IMG/VR virus record: IMGVR_UViG_3300037367_000072 | Location: 1-38,111 of that record | DNA: 38,111 nucleotides | Origin: a virus | Reading direction: 5' to 3' (one strand) | Part shown: piece by piece, positions 1 to 7,099 of the stretch | Numbering within the stretch: the stretch's first letter is position 1 | Layout: each line of letters begins with the position of its first letter | Translations under genes and position numbers: made by a program | Notes under the pieces: model-generated | What the model was told of the DNA's origin: nothing | Seen by the model: the letters and a program-made list of their open reading frames with translations, nothing else | The model's database searches: none

Positions 1-126
1 AGAAGTTCCTGTACTCCCTGTCGATCCCGCAGGCCCTCCCGCGCCACCTGCTCCAATGGCAACGGCCGCAGTGGCTGGAATAGAAGCACTCAAGATATAA
101 GCAATCGAAACGGTTCCGGCTCCCCC
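1..126. repeat. Terminal direct repeat (circular contig overlap)
   Basis: Bases 1-126 are identical to 37984-38109; the last two bases of the window then differ from the continuation at 127-128. This is what an assembler leaves when a circular or terminally redundant molecule is cut at an arbitrary point. The unit genome is therefore about 37,983 bp. The repeat lies inside a coding region, and joining the ends restores one uninterrupted 690-nt reading frame, which supports true circularity. Confidence 0.95.
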
Positions 127-327
127 TCCGCCACCCCCCGCTCCCGCAGAAGCTGTACTACCCCCTCCGCCGCCTGCTCCCCCTCCGATGCAGGTCACTT
201 TGATATAAAGAGGAATCGGGGATGGCCTCGTATAGGACGCCCCCCCTGAAGTCGTAATGACTTGAGTCGTAGGAGAGATCAAGGATGCTGAAGTGCCCGA
301 CGATTTATTAGTAATAAATAAACTCAT
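1..327 (-). CDS. Glycine-rich virion surface protein, N-terminal part (gene crosses the contig junction)
   Basis: The ATG is at 327. The frame runs off base 1 and continues from 37983 down to 37621, giving 229 aa in all. The first ~50 residues are Thr/Ser-rich and lead into a beta-like segment (PLYIKVTCIGGG) followed by long glycine runs. This resembles the glycine-rich tip domains of phage fibres and adhesins, where polyglycine loops form receptor-binding surfaces; that role is inferred. The start lies one base after the stop of the 329-1615 gene, so the two are probably translationally coupled. Confidence 0.8.
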   Translation of the reverse strand, partial: MSLFITNKSSGTSASLISPTTQVITTSGGASYTRPSPIPLYIKVTCIGGGAGGGGGSTASAGAGGGGGGAGTVSIAYILSASIPATAAVAIGAGGAGGPAGSTGSTGTS

Positions 328-328
328 A

Positions 329-1615
329 TTAAGCCTGTTCCATGACGGTCACCGTTTGAGCTGCGGTACTCGACACAATCCAGTAATCCCCAGCATCATT
401 GTTAGCAATAAAACTCTGTCCCGCTACGATCTCAATCCCTCGCGTAGCACCACTATTGGTTACGGTGGATGCCCCGATGTAGAACGTGGCGGTTGAAGCC
501 ACATCGGGAGTGCCCACTAAAGCCACGCGGGTGGCTGCGGGCGCTGATCCTGAAACTGTGAGCCTGACGGCTGTCGTGCCTACTGTGATCGCCGCATTCG
601 TCACCGTGAGGGCCACCGGGGTCGCTTGAACGGAGATCTGACGTCCTCTCGAATCCACTTGGGAAGCGGCTTGTTGTCCATTCGTCAGCGTGGGAAGGGT
701 CGTGTTAAAGACAGCTCCCGTCAGTTCACTATTGATGGCCGCCGTTCCTGCTGCCACAGTCCCCTGCACACTACTCTGCAAAGCGGCTGTCGCTGATCCT
801 CCCGCAGGAGAGGTTAAGATCCTTCCCGAGGAATCCACCTGGATAGCCGCTTGCTGACCATTCGTCAGGGTCGGAAGGACGGTGTTAAACTGCCCACCGA
901 TCAGTTCACTGTTGGTCGCAGCTGTGCCAGGCGCTGTTGTGCCCTGCACACTCACCTGCTGAGCCAGTGTGGAGGCACCCGCGGGAAGAGGAAGGGCTGT
1001 CGCCGAGATGGGCACCACTTGATCAGAGGCTATGACTACGGGAATAGAAGAGCTGGAGTTTTTAGAGCCGAGCGTCGTTGGAGTGCCTCCGTAATCAGTA
1101 ATGTCCATATTAATCGGGGATTGATCACTGGCTATCACAACTGGAATACTAGCGGCGCTCAGTTTTGGTCCGAGACTGGTTGCCACTCCGCCATAATCCG
1201 CGATATTCACAGCCTGAAGGACAGGACCCGCGCTGACGGTCACTGATCCCAAGGCGTTTGTCCCGGCGGGTAATGGGGTATTGGGGGAAAGGGCAACGAC
1301 TTCCGCCGGTTGGGTAGTGACTGCTGCCGTACTTGCGGGCGCTACCCCTGCCACATTGACTCCATCCGAAATCTCAACGGGCCATGCATTGGCCACCGTG
1401 TTCGGTGCTCCTTGGTTTGCAGTCACTACCGAGCTAGGCGTCAAGGGAGCGAGGATTAAATCACCCGCAGGATTCACCTGGACAGGAACTTGCGTGCCTG
1501 TCGGGCTTTCCCCTGCGATGAGAGTCGAATCAGGCTGGATAGGACCACCATTAGGCCCTACTGAGGGATTAGATGAGATGGCTAGGGTCGCGGGCCATGT
1601 ATAGTTTTGGGACAT
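329..1615 (-). CDS. Repeat-containing tail fibre or surface protein
   Basis: A 428-aa protein rich in Ala, Thr, Val and Ser with almost no charged stretches, typical of beta-structured virion proteins. Internal duplications are clear: a ~45-residue unit ending in LPTLTNGQQAA-QVDS-GR occurs twice in the C-terminal half, and a shorter unit around SIPVVIASDQ also occurs twice. The C-terminal ~90 residues look like a separate beta domain. It belongs to the late minus-strand block between the glycine-rich protein and a 129-aa beta protein. A fibre or baseplate role is inferred from composition and position; no enzymatic motif is seen. Confidence 0.6.
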   Translation of the reverse strand: MSQNYTWPATLAISSNPSVGPNGGPIQPDSTLIAGESPTGTQVPVQVNPAGDLILAPLTPSSVVTANQGAPNTVANAWPVEISDGVNVAGVAPASTAAVTTQPAEVVALSPNTPLPAGTNALGSVTVSAGPVLQAVNIADYGGVATSLGPKLSAASIPVVIASDQSPINMDITDYGGTPTTLGSKNSSSSIPVVIASDQVVPISATALPLPAGASTLAQQVSVQGTTAPGTAATNSELIGGQFNTVLPTLTNGQQAAIQVDSSGRILTSPAGGSATAALQSSVQGTVAAGTAAINSELTGAVFNTTLPTLTNGQQAASQVDSRGRQISVQATPVALTVTNAAITVGTTAVRLTVSGSAPAATRVALVGTPDVASTATFYIGASTVTNSGATRGIEIVAGQSFIANNDAGDYWIVSSTAAQTVTVMEQA

Positions 1616-1621
1616 AATTCA

Positions 1622-2011
1622 TCAACTCCCGACCTGTTTTGTCGTTGTGAAAATTGTAGCTATTCCATCACCCGCTACGGTTGAAGTATAAGCTAACCGG
1701 ATAGCAGTATAAGGCAGTCCAATCAGAGCAATACCAATTTGATCAGACGCGCCCGTTAAGGTAGGAGTTCCAGAAAGAGTGAGTGTGATCCAATTTCCAG
1801 GATTGGAAACCTGATTATTTAAATTGATCGTATAGTCATCACTCACCTGAACCGCGAACGTCCCAGTGGAAGTTGTCGAGACCACATTAATCTGAAAACT
1901 CACATTATCGCCCCATTCAATTTCATGAGCAGGTGTCGTAAAGGAAGTCGCCATAGGAAGAATGACAGCTTGTAAAGTCGGAGTTTTAAAAACTTTTTTT
2001 CCTGCCATCAT
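1622..2011 (-). CDS. Small beta-rich virion protein, paralogue A
   Basis: 129 aa, beta-rich, with the order NVSFQINV, TGTFAVQVS, GNWITLTL and RLAYTS. The same order appears in the proteins at 37237-37605 (NVGFQLDW, GTFSFQIS, GNWITLPV, RFVYTA) and more weakly at 36144-36560, so this phage carries a three-member family. A small jelly-roll-like surface or decoration role is a guess. The start ATG follows a run of six G at about 2013-2018 that could serve as the ribosome-binding site. Confidence 0.6.
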   Translation of the reverse strand: MMAGKKVFKTPTLQAVILPMATSFTTPAHEIEWGDNVSFQINVVSTTSTGTFAVQVSDDYTINLNNQVSNPGNWITLTLSGTPTLTGASDQIGIALIGLPYTAIRLAYTSTVAGDGIATIFTTTKQVGS

Positions 2012-2033
2012 TCCCCCCAGGGATGTATATGAG

Positions 2034-4658
2034 TCATCGCGACTCCGCCTTTTGCATCGGCGTTTTGATTTCCTGACTGAGATTGAGCTTATCTAATCCC
2101 TTTTGCCCTGTCGCCTTTTTTCTTCCCTGATTTTCAGCACTCATCTGATCTTGTTTTTCTTGCTGCTGGCTAGGACCCATCAGCGTTTGTTGGTTAGCTG
2201 AGATCGATTCAGCCGATAGAGTCGAGACTAAATCCTCACCCAGGAAAAGGCTCAGACTCACTTTCAGGGAATGAGGGATAGAATCCCTTTCCTCTTCTGA
2301 TTGATTCACAAAATCATTCAATACCGATTCTTTCATCTGTCCATAGAGAGTAGGATAAACAGAAAGGAGGGCCTCCATATGTTCGACTGTCAGTGTGCCA
2401 TTCTTCAGCTCAGAGAGGACGGATACCGGGTCTTCTACGATCTGCTGATATCTGCCAAATTTGGCCAACTCGGCAGGGCTCGGGTCAAGAGGACGTGAGA
2501 GAAGTCTCCTCTCTCCTTCTTGCGGGATCTTGCTTTGTAAGAAAAGAACTCCCCGAGAGGTGGTGACCTGCATGGCTTGCGTGATGTTGGGCGCTACATC
2601 CCTGATCACCTCTGTGTTCTCGGTCAGGACATCAACGAGGTAACCTGGATCAGCTACATACTGATTGAATTTCTTAAAGAGCTTTTGGCTCTTTTCTACT
2701 TTCTCTTCATGAGCCAATTTGGAAGCTAAATAGGCCGCAGCTGGTTCTTTGAGCCCCTCTTTGAAGAGCGCTTTGGTTTTAGCATTGATCTCATGCCGGG
2801 TTCGATTGAGGAATGCTTCTAGTTTGGCTAAGCGACGTAATTGCTGGCCAGGGTCAGATAAAGTATTGGTTGCGTAGATCAAACTTCCTAGGAGGGGATT
2901 GACTGCAATAGTGCCCAAATTGACAGCTTCCGCAATGGGGACGTTATGCTTGCCGGAAAGGAGATTATTCGTGGCACGATTCAGCGCGCCTTGCTCAAGC
3001 AATTCTTCAGATAGGTTCGTTGCTTTTGAAATGAGTTCTTTTCCTATTTCTTTATCAAATTTCGAAGAGAAAAGAGTTTTTTGATTATGGGCCCATTCAT
3101 TAGAAAGTTCAAACTGATCAATGAAATTTTGTGCGCTTTCAAAGAAATCTTCTAAGGCATCTTCTTTTCTAATCCCTCTCAGTTTTCCAGATTGCCCAAG
3201 GTAATTTTTAAAAGCTTCAGGATTTAACTCAAATTCAAGATGGCCCGTTTTAGTTGATTTTTTATAAGTAAATAATTTCCTAAACTCTTTCGCAGCTGTT
3301 CTAAATTCATTATAAGCCTCATTAAAGGCACCCGTTCGGGCTCCTGCGTTGCCCCATACTTCTTCATTGGTCAAAGCATTCTTGAGTTCTATTCTGAGCC
3401 CCCTCAGTTTAGCCTGAGCTAATTTTTGAGGACCTGTGATAATAGTATCAAAAACAATGCGATCATCTACTGCCCGACGAAATCCAGTCAAAACATTATA
3501 AACATCAAGAGCACTTTTTGCCTTACTCATTTCTCCAGTAAATTCATTAATCAAAGCTTTTAATTGGGCAGCAGCATGAGGAATGTTTTCACTCGTGGCA
3601 TTATAAAGTGCACTGTGCTCAATCATTTCATTGACTAAATCGACGGCTTTTTGGAATTGAGCCATCGCAAAATTCCTAGCACTCTTTCTATTTATGTTTT
3701 GCAGAAGTTCTTTATTTTCTAAAGGTCTAATTTCTTGGAAGGCTTTCTTTTCTAAATCATCTATATGATTGATAAGGGAATCAGTTTCTTGCATGGTTTT
3801 ACGGACAAGATCTTCTTGCTTACTTGCATTGACAAGCGTTTTAGCACGTCTTGGAATGACAAATTCAATATCTTCAAGGGATTTATTAGAAAGAAAAGAA
3901 GAAATTTTAGCCACATTCTTAAGGAGATTTTCTTTTACTGTCTTTGCCGCCTTGGCAGCGTAGGGAAGGGCTACTCCTCCTAATTTGAAAGCTCCTGTCA
4001 TGGCTCCTGTCAGGAGTTCAGTTCCTCCCACATAAGACAAGATTTCTTCTCCTGTCATCTCAGGATGTCCTAAAGCTTCCTCGGTGACGAGTCTCCCCGT
4101 GGCATAGAACGTGCCTTCGACAATACCGCCCACAATAGCGGCGGGAACTTTCGTTAAGGCCGCATCGACAAACTTAGCCGTGCCAGGATGGGAGATGAGA
4201 TCTGCTACGGCTTTTGCTGCGGGCTTTGTGAGAGGTTTGGTGAGGTTGTAAGCGCCTTTGCCTAAGAGGTTGACTCCCTTGATGAGATTGGGCCCAGGAA
4301 CCATCATGGAGCCTGCAACGCCCGCAATTTCACCTGCTAGGCTTGCTCCTGGATTGTATTCCTCAAGACCTGCTAAAGTCTCAGGACTGATGAGGCCTGT
4401 CTTGGTCAGCGCCTGATCAGAGAGGCCAAAGGAGGCAGCCCTGGCAGCTGAGAGGGCACCCGCACCCAAAGGCCGTTCCTGGTACACCTTTTCATCTGTT
4501 TTCTTCTTGATCTCATCCGGAGTTGCCAACCTAAAAAGGCCGCGAGGGATGGCATCTTCTGCCTCTTCAGCATCGATGGAGCCATACCGGCCTTCGCCAT
4601 CAAATCCTTGGACTCGGGCTTTCTTGATCGGTTCTAGGAGGGCTTGATCCTGGGCCAA
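2034..4658 (-). CDS. Large internal virion (ejection-type) protein
   Basis: 874 aa. The N-terminal ~90 residues are mixed. Residues ~95-250 are Gly/Ala-rich amphipathic or hydrophobic segments (GASLAGEIAGVAGSMM, AAIVGGIVEGTFYATG). The remainder is long charged alpha-helix, and the C-terminus is Gln/Lys-rich. A large helical protein with membrane-active stretches, encoded next to two other helical proteins behind the nozzle gene, is the pattern of podoviral ejection proteins; no transglycosylase motif is visible. The TTG start at 4658 is chosen because GAGGAG lies 8 nt upstream and the previous gene stops at 4660. Confidence 0.6.
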   Translation of the reverse strand: MAQDQALLEPIKKARVQGFDGEGRYGSIDAEEAEDAIPRGLFRLATPDEIKKKTDEKVYQERPLGAGALSAARAASFGLSDQALTKTGLISPETLAGLEEYNPGASLAGEIAGVAGSMMVPGPNLIKGVNLLGKGAYNLTKPLTKPAAKAVADLISHPGTAKFVDAALTKVPAAIVGGIVEGTFYATGRLVTEEALGHPEMTGEEILSYVGGTELLTGAMTGAFKLGGVALPYAAKAAKTVKENLLKNVAKISSFLSNKSLEDIEFVIPRRAKTLVNASKQEDLVRKTMQETDSLINHIDDLEKKAFQEIRPLENKELLQNINRKSARNFAMAQFQKAVDLVNEMIEHSALYNATSENIPHAAAQLKALINEFTGEMSKAKSALDVYNVLTGFRRAVDDRIVFDTIITGPQKLAQAKLRGLRIELKNALTNEEVWGNAGARTGAFNEAYNEFRTAAKEFRKLFTYKKSTKTGHLEFELNPEAFKNYLGQSGKLRGIRKEDALEDFFESAQNFIDQFELSNEWAHNQKTLFSSKFDKEIGKELISKATNLSEELLEQGALNRATNNLLSGKHNVPIAEAVNLGTIAVNPLLGSLIYATNTLSDPGQQLRRLAKLEAFLNRTRHEINAKTKALFKEGLKEPAAAYLASKLAHEEKVEKSQKLFKKFNQYVADPGYLVDVLTENTEVIRDVAPNITQAMQVTTSRGVLFLQSKIPQEGERRLLSRPLDPSPAELAKFGRYQQIVEDPVSVLSELKNGTLTVEHMEALLSVYPTLYGQMKESVLNDFVNQSEEERDSIPHSLKVSLSLFLGEDLVSTLSAESISANQQTLMGPSQQQEKQDQMSAENQGRKKATGQKGLDKLNLSQEIKTPMQKAESR

Positions 4659-4659
4659 A

Positions 4660-6168
4660 TTAGGGCTCCTCTTCGGTAAAGGAGGTTAATTGGTTTCTAG
4701 GACGTTTATAATTAAATAATCTTGTTTCATAAACCGATTGCAGTTTATTTTTCAGGTTTTTGGCTAACTGATCATTCTTAGCTTCCCAGTTAAAATCAAG
4801 AAGGCTAGCTGGATTTCCAAACTGCTTTTGAAGGAGATCAATATCCTCATGGCTGAGGCGCGTGAGTCCTTCCATTTTCTGAAGATCAAAAGGCAATTTT
4901 GCCACGATGGATTGAATCTTGGCTCTCTTATCTTTCAAAGGAAAAGTGGCCCAACGTGAACTTTTAGCTAATGTCTTGATTTGATCCAGCATATCCATAA
5001 CAGGCGTAAATTCTTGCTGGAAGTCTTTCACGATCTTAGCATCTTCGGGCGTATTGGCTCTTACGAAACGTTTCTTGCCATTCGCTCCTTCCACTCCAAT
5101 TCTGACTTTGGCATATTCCGGCTCTTTTAAGAGGGAGTAAGGCTCGGTTCCTTCTTCAAATCCTGGTTCAATGCCTGCGATGCCCAAGGATTTAGCTTCT
5201 GCTTGCTGGGCTGCCACTTGCTGAAGGAGTTGCTGGGCTTCTTGATTGAGCTTCACTGTGGCCTCAGCTCCCCGAATTTGCGCTTGCTGATTGCCTGACT
5301 GAGCCGCTGCCTTCTCGATGGCCGCGGCCGTGACCGCTTTCAACTGAGCTTGGCGGTAGAGGATGGCTGAGTTTTCATTCTGAAACCGGGCTACGTTCTG
5401 GCTAAAGAGAGAATTGGCATTCTGAATGTTTGTTTTCTGTAAATCAATATCCCGGTCGATGTTGCGATTGAGGATATCTAATGCCGCATTGCCTCCTTGA
5501 CCAGTCAAAGAGCTTCCAAAACCTGAGAGAAGGACCGAAATGATGGCCTGCGTTTTATCTCCATCTGATTTGCTTTGCCAGAAGCGGTTGGGATTGACTC
5601 CGTTTCTGACTACTTTTTGAATGGCTTCTATCTCACTTTCGAACTTCTTATAATTGGCCTCAAAGGTACCGATAGTTTCTGCCACTTGAGCTTGCTGAAG
5701 TTGTTCCAGAGTTTGAGCTTTGAGGGTAGCCTGAAATTCTTTCGTCTTTGCTTTTTCTATGCCCACTTCTCCGATCTCTTTAGCTAGCGTTTCATTGGCT
5801 TTGATCATGGCAGGAGTGAGAGGGAGAGCAGGAGCCTCTTGCACTGCCTGAGAAGGCAGAGCGCTGGACTGGACGGGAGCCGCTGGTAAGGGAGCAGGAG
5901 CTGGAACAGGTGCAACCGGCTGTGCAGCCGCCTGATTTTGAGAGAACGCTTTCACATCCTCATTCAGCTTTGCCATGTCATCTTCTAGAGCCGCTGGAGC
6001 CCTCTCAGGCTCTTTGACCTTGAGACTTTGAAGGCGCTGGATAGCAGCAGGATCGAGACCCTTCTTGGCGACTTGAAAAACGGAGTTATCGGCATGCTTT
6101 TTGACCTTAAAGGTAGTCTCGTCTTCATCTAAGACGTCATAGGGCAGCTCTGCTGCATTATCTGGCAT
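4660..6168 (-). CDS. Internal virion protein, Ala/Gln-rich helical
   Basis: 502 aa. A short N-terminal domain is followed by a Pro/Ala linker (residues ~80-115) and a long Gln/Ala-rich coiled-coil region (~120-325), then a charged C-terminal helical domain. The start ATG has a strong AGGAGG upstream and overlaps the end of the 308-aa gene by 11 bp; it is directly followed by the 874-aa gene. The trio looks like a set of ejection proteins, but the assignment rests on order, size and composition. Confidence 0.55.
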   Translation of the reverse strand: MPDNAAELPYDVLDEDETTFKVKKHADNSVFQVAKKGLDPAAIQRLQSLKVKEPERAPAALEDDMAKLNEDVKAFSQNQAAAQPVAPVPAPAPLPAAPVQSSALPSQAVQEAPALPLTPAMIKANETLAKEIGEVGIEKAKTKEFQATLKAQTLEQLQQAQVAETIGTFEANYKKFESEIEAIQKVVRNGVNPNRFWQSKSDGDKTQAIISVLLSGFGSSLTGQGGNAALDILNRNIDRDIDLQKTNIQNANSLFSQNVARFQNENSAILYRQAQLKAVTAAAIEKAAAQSGNQQAQIRGAEATVKLNQEAQQLLQQVAAQQAEAKSLGIAGIEPGFEEGTEPYSLLKEPEYAKVRIGVEGANGKKRFVRANTPEDAKIVKDFQQEFTPVMDMLDQIKTLAKSSRWATFPLKDKRAKIQSIVAKLPFDLQKMEGLTRLSHEDIDLLQKQFGNPASLLDFNWEAKNDQLAKNLKNKLQSVYETRLFNYKRPRNQLTSFTEEEP

Positions 6169-7084
6169 GATGACCTCCTAGTCTCTTTTCTAACTGAGCT
6201 AACCGCTGTTCTAACTTCTGCTGCGCGGCTAGAACTGATCCATAGGACTTAGGCTCTTTCACCTTTCCACCGTGTGCATAGTCCTCACGCATCAAGTGAT
6301 CGATGAATTCTTTGGCTAGCTCTGGATCATGAGCTTTGGAGCGGGGGATCACGATCTCTCCCGGAGAGAGCATGGTAGGGACAGTATCATTTTGTCTTGA
6401 ATCCCCTGCAACTTCTGCATGACCTTCGATCTCTCCTCCTTGGGATTTTCCGGCTATTCCTTTGATCCCTAGAGCCTCACCTCCCGCTTTAGCTCCTGCT
6501 CCGAAGAGAGCCTGATTGGACGCTGCATTAGCTGCTGAGACGCCTGCATTAATCTGGTTATTAGCATTCTGCGCTCCATAGAGGTTTTGTTGATAACCGA
6601 GAGCATGATTGCCTTGCGCGTTCAGATTCTGCATCAGTCCTTGTTGACCTGCTTGCTGTGTCTGGGCCTGCAGAATTGCGCTCTGGTTAGCTGCCTGTTG
6701 ATTGGCATTGGTCGCGTTCTGGGAGGCTAGGCGTCCCGACAAAGCGGGATTAAGACCCTTCTGAGAGGAAATAAGGCCTTGTTGCTGAGCAATGTTCTGA
6801 TCCGTGGCAGCTCTTAACTGAGCTTGGGCCAAGGCTGAACCAAACTGCGCTTGATTGCGAAGCATTGAGTTCAGTTCTTGCTGCTGAGCGTAGGTTTGAT
6901 CTCGCTCCGCCCTATTCCTCAGAAACTCGCCATAAGGATCAAACTCATTATTGGCTTGATAGTCAGATTGTAAGCCTAAAAGGCCACCCACTTCTCCTAA
7001 AGGACCTCTCGTATTGCCTTTTAAAGCCCCTAAACCAGCAGCTGCTGTGTTGACTGGAAATCCTAGAATATCTCCAAAATTCAT
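6158..7084 (-). CDS. Internal virion protein with SPGEIVIPRS motif
   Basis: 308 aa. Residues ~75-205 are extremely Gln/Asn/Ala-rich. The C-terminal third holds DTVPTMLSPGEIVIPRS followed by HGGKVKEP, a motif seen in many phage structural proteins, usually those packed inside the head or tail. A short coiled coil (QQKLEQRLAQLEKRL) ends the protein. It lies between the nozzle gene and the 502-aa internal protein. Function beyond virion component is unknown. Confidence 0.55.
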   Translation of the reverse strand: MNFGDILGFPVNTAAAGLGALKGNTRGPLGEVGGLLGLQSDYQANNEFDPYGEFLRNRAERDQTYAQQQELNSMLRNQAQFGSALAQAQLRAATDQNIAQQQGLISSQKGLNPALSGRLASQNATNANQQAANQSAILQAQTQQAGQQGLMQNLNAQGNHALGYQQNLYGAQNANNQINAGVSAANAASNQALFGAGAKAGGEALGIKGIAGKSQGGEIEGHAEVAGDSRQNDTVPTMLSPGEIVIPRSKAHDPELAKEFIDHLMREDYAHGGKVKEPKSYGSVLAAQQKLEQRLAQLEKRLGGHHAR

Positions 7085-7099
7085 AAATCTGTCCTTTCC

